From positions 6,534,501 through 6,598,500 of the forward strand of contig JBAIZL010000376.1 of the NCBI GenBank assembly GCA_036971475.1: DNA of 64,000 nucleotides, given 5' to 3'. The DNA is from Prosapia bicincta. Taxonomy: Eukaryota; Arthropoda; Insecta; Hemiptera; Cercopidae. The translations under genes and the position numbers were made by a program. The notes under the pieces were generated by a model. That model was not told the origin of the DNA and searched no databases. It saw only the letters and a list, made by a program, of their open reading frames with translations. Below are positions 36,301 to 47,664 of this stretch, one piece after another (the first letter of the stretch is position 1; the number at the start of each line of letters is the position of its first letter).

Positions 36301-38235
36301 TGTGACCGCGAGAATTTTTTAAATAAAATATTACTAAACAAACTCTTTGGAAAATTTTCTTCTTTATTAAAATATTGTTGGTTTCTAACCATCGTAATCT
36401 GATGCCGATATTAAAATAATAAAAGATACGCAAATAATAAAACATAGGCTTTGGTGAAAACTTAATATTATTTTTACTAGTTTCCCTGTTACTTAGTGTT
36501 TCCTGCTCTATCACTTAACACTACCCCTTCAAAGCAAACGTCTATTTAGATTGATTTAGCATACGTTTCTGCTAGTGAAATTGGTTTTTCTTTTCTTTTA
36601 CATTTTTTGTGTGTTCATCTAATTGTTTATTTTATCCTTAATAATAAATAGGTTTCATGATCGTAAAAACTATAAAGCTTTGTACGCTTAATAGCGAAAT
36701 CTAAATACCCTCGTTTAAACCAATAAAATCCATGTTAACACTTGTAAATACACTGAATGTCATAATGGTTTTTATTGCTACAAAGTCACAAATTACGAAG
36801 AGTAATAAAACTGTCATAAAATTATATGCGCGACTATAAACAACTCGGAGACGTGCTTTAGTTTACGACTTCACCGCACTAACATAAATCTAATAGAATT
36901 GGCAACACTGGAAGAGAACAATACAAAGTTAAACGAACGTTTATTATTTCTGAAATCGTGTTCAATTACGTTATTTAAAAACTGGAAATTGGTCTAAAAA
37001 TTATTTTATTCGTTCATTTATTAGTTATTTTGCTTCTATAATTTATTTGTATATTCATCTATAAGGTATTTTTTTATGACAAAATTGTAAATTAATTACA
37101 ATTAAATCGCATCTTTCACCTTAATTTATTAATTTGTTTTTGTAATGAATATTTGGTTGTAGTTTTTATAAGACATTGTTGTAAATTAATATAAGCGTTC
37201 GCATTTTATATCAGGTTTATCATTAGTAATTCAAACTATTAGAGAAGATATTTGATAGCAAGTCATGTTAGATTTAGGTATAAGATTAGGTTAATTTTTT
37301 TCGGTTGTGTACACAGTAAGAGGAACCAAATATATTATGTCATAATCTTGTCTTAACCCTATTCGTAATGTCGAATCACATCTTAAAAAAACAACTCTAA
37401 TAGCTACCTTTGTAAAAAATATATTCATATTAATTTTTTTAAAACTGTTTTCTAAATAATTTCTCGCAATTTTCTCTATAATATAATTTCTAAATGAGAA
37501 AGGACTGTGAAGCGAACTAATAATGAATTCCTAAAAACGTCAAGAAGCACTAAAAAATCGAAACAAACTTGATTGTTGAAAGGTATATGTTACGTAATAT
37601 GTTTATGCATTACATATATTTTTGTGGTCTTAGCTGAGACTTTTATTAAATTGCCAGAGTGCTTATTTTATATATGTACTAGCAGTAGCACTTAATCTGT
37701 ACGAATATTTCTTTAAATTAAATTTATTTGGTATGATATTTTATGTATTTTAAAAATTTATTAATTTCTATTACTTTGATTTGGTAATACAAATCTTTTA
37801 TTCTTATGGGTGTTTTGGAAATATAAGGAGCGTCGGTATATAAATTTAATGTGAAATTCAGTAGTAATAAACTACTAATTCTACTATAAAATTTAATTAT
37901 TACCTATAAAATAATACATTTTATAACTAACTGTTTTTATTACAGTTACCTTTGTGCCTAATCTGCAAGCTGTCTAAAATTCTTCCTATGTTCGGAAAAA
38001 AGGTAAACATGAAAAGCAATTAAAAAACATTCGATTTTTAATCCGCATTTCATTTGGTCTTTTCTAGAAAAACCGGTTGTTTATAACGAGACATGAAATA
38101 AATGGGAAAACTTACGAATTTTGTATTACATATAATGAGAGACATGTAAGGTCAGAGATTTGCAAGGTAACAATATACAGGATTACCAGGAATAAATTAT
38201 ATTTATAAGAGTCTTCATGGTCTAATAGTGATCTT
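36301..38235. other. AT-rich DNA, no gene seen
   Basis: No open frame, RNA gene or repeat that I can support. Absent from the compact duplicate. Confidence 0.5.
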
Positions 38236-38276
38236 TCCCTTGCAAATATTTAGTTCTCCAAACATGCTTAACACTT
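38236..38276 (+). repeat. Segmental duplication fragment (matches 62095-62137)
   Basis: 'ttgcaaatatttagttctcc' followed by 'aaacatgctta' occurs in both copies and marks the left edge of the PLE insertion here. Confidence 0.8.
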
Positions 38277-38282
38277 ACAATA

Positions 38283-39358
38283 AAAATATTGAAAAGAACC
38301 CCAATACCACAAAAATAATCAAAAATAACAAATAAGACAAGTTACTTAAGATTAAACCCTTATGTACATTTCGATGACCATGTCATCATCATCAGAGGGT
38401 CTAGTTACAAAACACAATCTAGCACACAAGAAGTTACAAACTAGAATGATACCAATCGTTCTCCGCGGTCGCTATATATAGGCGTGAGGTAAGCTCCGCC
38501 CCCTCTCCGCCCTCGACCGACAAATAACGATCGGCCATCAGGAACCAAATAGGTTATGTCAAAAATTACATTATAATAATACATATGTAATAAAAACTAC
38601 AGCAATAACAATTAATAAACTAAAAGTAATTAGATTAAAACATCGTAATTTGAAGAAAGCTATTTAAGTAAAGTATATAATGGTGAGTAAGGAATAGGTC
38701 CTTTATCTGCATTCATTAATTTACAATTTGATTTGACTATAAAAACACTTTCATAACTATTAAGTAACTTTTTTGAGTTTATACATTTAGCTAAAATAAC
38801 ATTTTTATCTAAATCATGCTGATTACTAAGGACATGTTCTTCTACACTTGATTTTTCAGGTCTTTCATATTTAATATGGGCAAGATGTTCTTTAAATCTG
38901 GTTACAATTTTTCTTTTAGTTTGACCTATATACATCTCGTTACAAGTACTACAAATTATCTTATAAATACCTGATTTTTCCAACATTGGAATTTTATCTT
39001 TCGGGTTACACAATAAATGCTTGAGTTTATTTTGAGTTTTATAGGCTATCTTAACATTTACCTTTTTAAAAATAGAGTCTAACCCTTTTGTTAAAATATT
39101 ATCGAAAGGTAAACTAATAAAAGTACATTTTTTAACTTCTTTTTGAAGAGTGGTAGTTGTGTTCAAAACATATTTTAATCTTTGTTTTCTAACAATATTA
39201 TCTATAATTTTTGTATCAAAATCGTTATATCTAGCCACTCCTTTGATATAATTAATTTCCTTATAAAAACGTCTAGGACTAAGTGGTACATTGATAGCTC
39301 TGTTAACCAAACTGTTAAATGCTGCTGTTTTTTGTATATAACAATGGTTGATATAATA
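38283..39358 (-). mobile_element. Penelope-like element, 5'-truncated, 3' half
   Basis: Minus-strand PLE 3' region: an intact reading frame for the endonuclease half (38660-39361), about 250 bp of 3' untranslated sequence with a perfect hammerhead fold, and a 3' end near 38283. Duplicated flanks at 38276 and 39358 delimit it. The reverse transcriptase core is missing. It is a different lineage from the elements at 14-16 and 40.6-42.8 kb. Confidence 0.88.
38353..38403 (-). ncRNA. Hammerhead ribozyme, near-perfect
   Basis: Minus strand: stem I of 8 bp (38403-38396 with 38360-38353, one G-U pair), CUGAUGA (38395-38389), one extra U, stem II GAUGAC/GUCAUC closed by an AUG triloop (38387-38373), GAAA, and stem III formed by the self-complementary AUGUACAU (38369-38362). 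Predicted cleavage follows A 38361. Every conserved core base is present. The palindromic stem III would permit dimer cleavage. It sits downstream of the PLE endonuclease frame, where PLE hammerheads are known to occur. Confidence 0.9.
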
Positions 39359-39361
39359 CAT
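38660..39361 (-). pseudogene. PLE polyprotein C-terminal part with GIY-YIG endonuclease
   Basis: A 233-codon intact frame. Residues 131-160 form the GIY-YIG core: GIY at 131-133, a Cys pair (C137, C140) before YIG at 144-146, then R155 and H159, with E204 a likely catalytic acid. The Cys pair between GIY and YIG is typical of Penelope endonucleases. Residues 1-125 belong to the region after the reverse transcriptase thumb. The endonuclease nicks target DNA so that the element RNA can be copied there. The start Met (39361) lies at the truncation junction with the duplicated flank and is accidental, so this is a 5'-truncated fragment with no reverse transcriptase. The lack of stops suggests it is younger than the other PLE copies here. 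Confidence 0.88.
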
Positions 39362-40125
39362 ATATCCAAAATAAGATAATTCAAATGACTACGAAAAATG
39401 CAATTTCATATTCATGGAGTGAAGAGTATTTTCTCTTATTTCGTTATAGTATTAGCTTGCACCAAGATCAATCCATAATTATTTGTCTATACCAGGCCTA
39501 TCATCATGAATTTTTACGAATCTTAAACATATTTACACTTTTAAAAATAACTTTGACTTTTAAAAGGTACTTTGATAACAAATTTACAGTAATTCTAACG
39601 TGAACGGCTACAATATTAAGGCATGCATTAGACAAATTGAAATCTATCGCTGTTGTTTTCAATCCCGGTGGGGTTTCCCGCCACTAACCAGACATAAAGT
39701 TACTTTTAACAATTCCAACAAAAAATTTGAAATCTGTTTGCCCCTTATACAATTTACCCTTACCGGCACATCGCTCCTTCCCAATATTACATATTTATTT
39801 ATTTTTAAATGTTCTTATTGGTTAATATTCTGTCATGAGTAGAACATAGATTATCTACAGAAATCACTTACAGAGCCCAGTAGCGTAGTTATGATAATTA
39901 AACAATAATAACTCTTTCTATAACTACTTTAAAAAACATTCATGTACATTTCACTAACACAGTTAGCACCTTCATAAAGATATAAACAGAATCAGTGAGA
40001 CACACTTACAAGATAAACCAAACACAGAGTGATTGAAAAAAACCCTATAAATATTTTGATATAATAATTTAATTTTTAAAAATATTGCAATTTTTTTAAT
40101 TTAAAGTATTTAAACAAACCCTCTT
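39358..40125 (+). repeat. Segmental duplication block 4, expanded copy (matches 63238-64000)
   Basis: Collinear match from 'catatatccaaa' onward. The compact copy runs to the end of the window. Both carry a 72-codon frame (39385 and 63264) overlapping a second one by ATGA, but codon differences are mostly amino-acid changing, so these are not treated as genes. Confidence 0.9.
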
Positions 40126-40615
40126 AATTATTAAAATATAACTACAACAGAACCTTGCACTTATTTTTTCATGTTTTTTACCATTAGGTGGTGAGAACTG
40201 ATGGTTAGCGTAATAGGTAACTAAATGTAGGGATAATCCGCAGGAAACTTGGTCACACAAGTGGGGATTTAATGTCTCTTTCTTCTCAGACCATAACGAC
40301 ATAAATCTTCTTTTCTCTTGACCTAGATTCATTCGTACAAATTTAGCAAAATTGCTAAATAAAGGTGTAATTTTATTACGTTACAATTCCGGTATGTGTT
40401 TCTATGACGTGACGTAGTCAAACCCGGAAATATTGTGTAACTACAGCAAACGTCATTCGGGATTAGTTCACTAAAAGAGACAACTAACATATATTTGAGA
40501 TATGGACACAGAGATTGAGATTCAAACATTACTCTTTCTATTAGTAATATTTTCAAATTTTAAACATGATTTTTTATTAAAATAAAATATGTTCTATTTT
40601 AATAAACCCTAATTA
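40126..40615. other. No gene seen; flank of the PLE that follows
   Basis: Short minus frames (40096-40332, 40329-40556) have no recognisable domain. No hammerhead fold was found, so the following PLE seems to lack its natural 3' end. Confidence 0.5.
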
Positions 40616-42795
40616 TTAGTTTAATATTCTATGAGTAATATTTAATAAAATATTACACCTTTTCTTTGTTTTTGTAATGGGGAATATACATTCTTCATAG
40701 TGACCTGTTTGTATTCCTTTACTTTGAAATTTAGAACGTATTTGAACTTGTTCATCTATCAATTTGTTATCAATATTATGCTTGTAAATTTCAAAAGCTT
40801 CACATACGTTCATTTTTAACCCTTTATTTATTTCTTTTATACATATTATTTATATTAGGAAACACATGATTGTTATTAATACAATAGATAGCGAAATTAC
40901 ACTTACAAATATTTGGTTTTAAAAAAGCATTAAAATGTTCTTTATACCTTTCTTTCAATTTTTTCTTTGTTTGTCCTATATAAACTTTATTACAAAATCC
41001 ACATTATAATTTATATACTCCATTTTTCTCATGTATAGGTCTACTATTCAAATTATTATTATGATTAATTATATTTATTATTCTATTATTAGTTCTGTAT
41101 GCAATTTTTATGTTTCTATTAGTAAATAATTTGGAAATATTTTTATTTCAAAGCCAGTGTAAGTAAAAGTACTCCATACAGTATTATTAATATTACTACT
41201 ATTTTAATGAATATTATTTTTTATTTGTTTTTGTAATATATTATAATTTATTTATCTACTGTTTTCTTTTTGTAACCATTTTCTACGGCTATCTGGTATA
41301 TTATGTTTTTCCCTCATTTTATTTTCATTGCTCATAGGAATTTTATTCATTCTATAAAGAAGATTATATAAGGCAGCCATTTTCTGATTATATGGATGGT
41401 TGGAATAATTAGGTATTATTTGATTGGTTTGTGTAGGTTTACGATAAATCATATATTCTAAACTCGTCTCATTTCTAATTATTGTGATATTTAGGAAATT
41501 TATTTTACCGCTATTATCCATTTCATATGTAAAATCGATACTATTATTAATTTTATTTATTTCATCTAATATGTTGAGCCTAAACATGCCCAACCAAACA
41601 TACCTAAACCAATGCCCATTTTTATCATATTTTTTATAATTGCATTTATATTACTATCTATTTCCTGTAAAAATATTTCAGAAACTATACTAGATAAAGG
41701 GGAATCCATAGTTAAACCATCTTCCTGTCTATAAATTTTATTATTATATGAAAAATAGTTTTGATTTAATATTAATTTCAATGTATTAACAATTTCTAAA
41801 ATTAATTTTTTAACTATTTCATATTGAGAAATTTTAGATTTTATTATTTCAATAGTATCTTTGATAGGAACGTTAGAATACATATTTTTAATATCAAAGG
41901 ATGTCAATTTCGTATTTTTATTTATATTGATATGATTTAAATGTTCAATAAGATTAATTGAATTATTAATAGTATAAATATTATTATGTTTTACTTTATC
42001 CTTAAGAATACTGGCTATAATTTTTGATATTTTGTAAGATGGAGCATTTATGAAATTTAATAAAGGTCTAATTGGCTTATCTATTGTGTGGAGTTTAATA
42101 AGTCCATTCATTATCGGAATTTTAGGATTATCAATTATATAATTATGAAAATTATTTTTATTAAATAATTTATAAGATGTGTTAATTAAATTTTTTATTT
42201 CATTTTGAAATTTTCTAGTAGGATCTTTATCTAAAATACAAAATCTATTTTCATTTATATATTTTTCTGTTTTGGCAATATGTTTATTTTGATCAATTAT
42301 AACAATAGCATTACTTTTGTTTGCTTTTACCGCCATCAAATTATTATATTGTATTTTTTGTTTAATATTAATAGTTTCTGATTATTTTTTCTTGTATGAA
42401 ACAATAACCTCACTGTTTTTAATAATTTTCTTTAATTCATAACTTGCTGCAATCCTAGTATCTTCTTGTATGTTATCATCTAATTTACTAATAGCCAATT
42501 CAGTATCCATTATGACATTATTAATGTCTTTCACAATATTTCTCATTAAAATAACTTTATTATTTTCTAAAATTTTTAGTTCACTACTATTAAATGTAAT
42601 TTGTGATAGATTAACCACATTAGGATGAAAATTATGATATTTAAATACACTTTCTTCTTTTCTTTTATATTCAAATTTTAAATTCTCAAGTTTTTCAATT
42701 ATATTGTTCATTTTTATAGTTCTAATCTGATTTACATGTGTTATTATTTTATTATATTTGTCTTCCCATTTCAAATTATGCATAAAAAAGCACAC
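40616..42795 (-). pseudogene. Penelope-like element polyprotein, decayed (RT + GIY-YIG)
   Basis: Minus-strand order: 42795-42382, N-terminal region, Asn/Lys-rich; 42339-41566, reverse transcriptase with 'RPLLNFINAPSYKISKI', motif A 'SFDIKNMYSNVP' and motif B 'QEDGLTMDSPLSSIVSEIF'; 41593-41252, post-RT region 'YRKPTQTNQIIPNY'; about 41025-40900, GIY-YIG core with GVY, a Cys pair and VYIGQT; 40813-40616, C-terminal tail. A full enzyme would copy its RNA onto nicked DNA. Here a stop lies near 42380, and the RT ends in a frameshift with the catalytic YVDD box lost ('FRYV' is followed directly by unrelated residues near 41600). A TAA interrupts the endonuclease just after GVYKL, and a frameshift follows. 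The tail diverges after 'QIRSKF'. It is the same lineage as the palindromic PLE at 14-16 kb. Confidence 0.9.
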
Positions 42796-43955
42796 TTTAA
42801 ATGTAATTTATATAATTCATTAGTTAAAATATTTTTCTTTTTATATAAATTCTTTATTTCATTTTTCACCCACAATTTTTTGTGCGGTATCACTTTTATT
42901 TCTAAGTCTCGTAAAAACGAGGTCAGCCATCAGTCATCGGTCACAGATGTATTAACAACATAAAAAATAAAATTCGTGTTTGGATCACTATAAAAAGTAT
43001 GAGTTGGTTTTATGTACTACCGATCGCTTTTCAAATAATGCCAGTTTTCATTTTAGCCGACAGTTGTAGAACTATACACGTACTTTAATTTTCCTACTGT
43101 CTATTTATTGATTCAATAATGTATATTACAAATAACATCTAGGTAAGTCATGCGTAAAATGCATTCATAAAATCAGTGGCACAAATCCAATTCACTAAAT
43201 ATGACAATCATAAGATATTTGAAACGAAAATAATCCTTTAGGAATTTTCAGTGAATTTTACTATCGTTAATACTAAGAAAAAAGTAATCTTTTATTCGCG
43301 CTTGACTCCTTTTGTATAAAGTCGATTCGTAAAACAACAATATTTAGAAAGCAAACAAACATGATCTGCGTTTGTTCGATTAAACAGTTATTACAGAATA
43401 TTCAAATATTCGTTCGAAATATTTGTTTATTCAAACTATGGGCACAAATTAAATCTCCTGTAAATGGATATTGAAATTCATCGAGAACATGTTCTCGTTT
43501 TAAGTACGAGAGCGACACATTTCTGTTAAAGTTAAGGCTAATTGCAACCGACAATGTCCTATAACGAATGGAGAGAAACCTTTAACAAACAATAATTTAT
43601 ATTTTTGTAGGTACCAACTTTTTTATGGTTAACAATTAAAATTGAGTTTCTTCGTTTTCCATTTCGATGCTTATAAGTAATTCAGGAAAAAAATAATGGC
43701 AGAAATAATAAAGATAGACTTTATCCCGTTCGTTATTCATTGTTGCTTCATTAGTTTACAACAAGCTCTAAATGAAATACTTTATTGGCAAGAGGATCTA
43801 CTTGGAAACATTTTCCATCAATTACGCGTAAGTATTTGTTGTACAGTGAACTAATCCAATTGCATACAAAGCATTTTCATTACACATTGTACGTTATGTT
43901 TAGTAGAATAAGATTTCCTTTCTTTCTTACTAATAACAGGTAAATGTGGAAAAAC
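42796..43955. other. PLE upstream flank and AT-rich DNA, no gene
   Basis: 42796-42960 may hold the PLE leader. It includes a hairpin 'ctcgtaaaaacgag' (42907-42920) next to a CUGAUGG on the minus strand that does not complete a hammerhead. The rest shows nothing supportable. Confidence 0.45.
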
Positions 43956-43959
43956 ACAA

Positions 43960-44160
43960 ATAATAATGTCTCGTACAAACGTGGTAAAATCCGTAGTCGG
44001 ACTAACCACAGTAAGCCACACTCACTTTATAACTTGTTTATTGGTATTACTATCGTTAAAGGATAAATACGGACCATTTCGAGAAGCATCTGTAATTGAA
44101 CGTAGTTCCCCAACATTTGAATGTAGATTTGTCGTTTGCTTAGCAACATTTTAACCATTG
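43960..44160 (-). repeat. RpA repeat copy, inverted
   Basis: On the minus strand this reads the RpA core ('aaaatgttgctaagcaaacg', 44152-44133) and the 'ctacggattttaccacg...tgtacgagac' block in the same order as at 57.5-57.7 kb. The overlapping plus frame (43966-44154) is a by-product. Confidence 0.7.
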
Positions 44161-46748
44161 GATTCGTATTGTTGCTTCATTAAAAACAATTTTCAATGGA
44201 GAAAATAATAAGTAATATCGGCATTATAAATGATTTAAATATAGTACAAATTTTGTTAAAAGGCCGTCGGCTAATGAATGGTGACGGTCAAATTATTTGT
44301 TTAATAAGTTGACTTAGGTCCTTATAAAAAAAACTCGATGTGTTCCAGCAGTTTACTTGTAGGTCTGTCACGATACCTTTGCAATTCATGGGAGGAGAGG
44401 ATTGTCTAGATGGTTTTATAATGAAGTTCTTCTATTTAAAGGACTGATCGACATTATTGATGTCTAGCAACGACGTTTTAAGTTCAATTGACATAAATCT
44501 GCTTTTTTTAAAACATATTTTGTTATTATGGGAAATAACAGAAAAGGGGTATAATTTAATAGATCTATGTCAATATTTAGCGTGAATAAAAAGAGAATTA
44601 GACGAATTCGACACCTTAAGTTAGTTGTCCAGAGGACAAGAGAGGATAAGGGATTATTTATACCTGACCTTCAGGTGTGGGTAATGCTGTAAGCGAATAT
44701 ATAAAGTCAAGCTCCCATTACAGTGGGAAGAAATTGTATTATCTCTCAGCAGAGCTCAACAATATGCTCAAGTGGAAAATGTGTTGGCATAAATACCCCC
44801 CCCCCTCCCTACAATGTCAGAAGTATTTCAAAAACAAATTATATATGGAGGAAATTTATTATGTATGGACGTTGTATTAACTCAAAGTCCATAAAAAAGT
44901 AACAAGTTTTATTCAGCTAAAAAGCATGACTGATCTGTTGCTGCTGAACAAGAGAGCCATGCTTTATCATGAAAACTGTAGCTTCTAAGAATGTCAGTAT
45001 AAGAGTTGTACTACCTAAGACGAATTTCTCTAAACGTATTTGATATACATAACATTAAATACAACACTAATAGTATTAATGGTATCACAAAGGAATAGCA
45101 AAATTAGTTCCCGATGAGGTTTGTTATCTTTAAAAACAATATTTAAAAAACATCCCTGAAAAATAATCGGAATTACGAGTTTTTAATGATAACTATTTTA
45201 AATCCAAAATATAAATTAGATCTGGTCTAGATTATGCCTTTTTTTAACAGACTCAAACAGTTTTATTAAAGGTATACAATACCATCCTGTCCGTGGGCAT
45301 AGCTTTTTCCATGTGGTAAAGAGTTTTGTATTAATTAAAAATATTTAAAGCCACATCACTGCATGTACAATGTAAACGAGGTCTCGCAACTCATAAAATC
45401 CAGTAAGACTAGATTTGATGAGTTTACAGTACACAAAATCGAAAGTTTAGACATTTTGGATTTAAAAATTGGATGAAGGTTTAATCCAGAAAATCGTTTA
45501 TTTCTTAAGAGACGATGGGCAAAAAAAGAGAAGAAGTCAGAAAAGATAAATTTTTAGATAGGCACATTATTTCAATTTGATTATAATAAAGAAAAGGGGA
45601 TGGAGTAACGGTTGAAGCATATTAAACTATTAAGGAAGCTGGGATATTTCCTGGTTGATATCCATTCATCCACGCAGTAATATGCCTGTGCAAATGGAAG
45701 AGTGACACAAAAATTAGATCACAAGCGAGACATTATCTGAATTTGATGACACAGACACTAAACCTCAGTCAATTGAAGATGAAAATAATGAAATCTTTCT
45801 TGGTAATTTATGTAGGCCTATTATGTTCACTTTTTAAAACATAAAACATGACACTATACAAATCACTTATTAGCGTGTTTAATTACATATTTTACATTGT
45901 TTTGGAGTTTTGCATACACGACGCTTTAAATACATTAACCTTTAACGGCCATCGTCGTGCCTGACTGGCACTGGTACCTTTGGGGTTGTTTAGTTTCGCC
46001 CCCCTTATACTCCTTCAAGGTTTATGGAATTCTGTAGCTTTATATTTAGTAAATTTTTGCATGGTGTTAGTGTTGTTTGTACAATTTTATGCATTGTATT
46101 GGTTTTATAATAATATGAAACTTCGGTTGTGATTCAAAGGCATTCAACTTTTGAGTATTTTTTGTTTTTTTCTTATTTATGTGTCATTGTAACACACTTT
46201 AGATGGTGTTACATATTAAATTGGAAATTTCAGAAAACAAACGAGAATGTATTCAAAAATTGTAACAATATACAACTATATAAAAATTGTGATGTATTAG
46301 AAATATTTTTAATGAGATCTCTGGTTGATAGTTACATCTGTTGGAGAGTTTAAAAACAAGTAAATTAAAGTACGTCTGCGCACATGCGATGCGCGGTAGC
46401 GGGGAAGGTTGCTTCCAACGATAGTTTAAGGCCTCTTTTAGGCAAAATGTGAAAGGGCACGGACCTATCCGAGAGCGAGAAAATTTTATTTATTTTTCAA
46501 AATTTAATGTAATCTTCTTTTTCTTAAACACGTTATAATCATGGTGTAGAAGACAGCGTACGTAACCAAGTACAAAGATGGGACGCTGAAGTTACCGATG
46601 ATATTTCCTGAGACTTTTCCACCTAGAAGGATGCGAGGCTACGACATGTGAATACAGATAAGTGGACGATTTCAAACTTTAGAGATTTATTACAAAATTT
46701 AAAATGTTAGACAGTTTAACTCAAATTAATGAACCTTCAACGTTTCAA

Positions 46749-46750
<2 letters not shown>
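44161..46750. other. No supported gene; possible transposon traces
   Basis: Mostly AT-rich DNA. 'TTAACCTTTAACGGCC' at about 45939, followed by 'tcgtgcctgactggcac', resembles a piggyBac-type end (TTAA target, pyrimidine-rich terminus). A related 'tcgtgcctgtgacgcac' lies at about 48143. The evidence is too thin to call an element. Confidence 0.3.

Positions 46751-46803
<53 letters not shown>
46751..46803. repeat. (TA)n microsatellite
   Basis: About 26 TA units. No element junction recognised. Confidence 0.95.
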
Positions 46804-46806
<3 letters not shown>

Positions 46807-47448
46807 AATTACGCATCATTTGGTGCACTTGTGTTCACCTTGAATTATAAAATCTTATTATAAAAAAAGCAAGTAAACTCGAGTTCAGATCCATTTTCAG
46901 CCATTCATTGATTTATTGATAGATTGCTATACGTAAAAATTCATAAGTCAAATATTGAATGTTCAATAATCCATAACTGAAGCAATGTCTAGAAATTTGT
47001 ATCATGATTATAATTTGTTATTTTTTTGTTAAATATAATGAGTGTAATTTGCTTTAATTGAATTTAAAAGAGTAATTATTTAACCAGCACACAACTCCAT
47101 GCATTTCAATTTAATAAGCCTTAAAAATTAATTTAATGAGATTCTGCTAGTTTAAATGATTTAACTTTGTATTTTAAAGTATTTTAATGTAACGGAGTTC
47201 TACCTTCAAGTTTTGAAGAGAGTTACAGACAGACGATCATTATTACGCCTGAACTGTAAGCTAGAACTTAAAACTAAAAATAAAACTAAAACTTAAACAT
47301 AAAACTTAAAACTAAATAATAATAATTATTATAGAAACGTTACATCATTATAGTAATTAATTAGATCAACTGAAAGAATAGTTAGACCTGGACCTTCTGA
47401 ATTAAAAAGGATACAAGTTTCAACTAATGAAACTGGAAAATAAATATA
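46804..47448. other. AT-rich DNA, no gene seen
   Basis: Includes a short 'aaaacttaaaactaaa' tandem patch at about 47260-47320. Nothing else is supported. Confidence 0.5.
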
Positions 47449-47664
47449 TGAAAGAAGAAGATATCATCAGCTTCGGGTTAGCCAAAGAAGACAGTGATTC
47501 AGTTGCTGTATCTGATAAACAACTTTTAGAGGGCATCAAAGAGAATAGGGGAACTGTGCGAAAGATTGAAAAAGTAATCTAGCAGAGATCATGATACTGA
47601 ATCTCAAGAAACTGATTCAGACGATGAAGATGATTTCAAAGAATCGCAACCTCCAGAAATTTAG
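47449..47664 (+). pseudogene. Acidic open-frame fragment, possible transposase N-terminus
   Basis: Starts at ATG with 'KEEDIISFGLAKEDSDSV', reaches TAG near 47579, and continues in another phase with 'ESQETDSDDEDDFKESQPPE' to a stop at 47664. An acidic Asp/Glu/Ser N-terminal stretch is common in piggyBac-type transposases, and terminus-like motifs lie about 1.5 kb upstream and 0.5 kb downstream, but no catalytic domain is present. The identity is speculative. The frameshift shows it is not functional. Confidence 0.3.

Noticed and set aside
39385..39842. Two overlapping frames (72 and 80 codons, ATGA overlap) also present at 63264-63703
   Set aside because: Most codon differences between the duplicates change the amino acid, and the second frame diverges completely downstream, so conservation reflects duplication rather than selection.
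42895..42950. Possible hammerhead upstream of the decayed PLE (minus strand, CUGAUGG plus hairpin)
   Set aside because: A9 of the core is G, the hairpin is not followed directly by GAAA and stem I does not pair.
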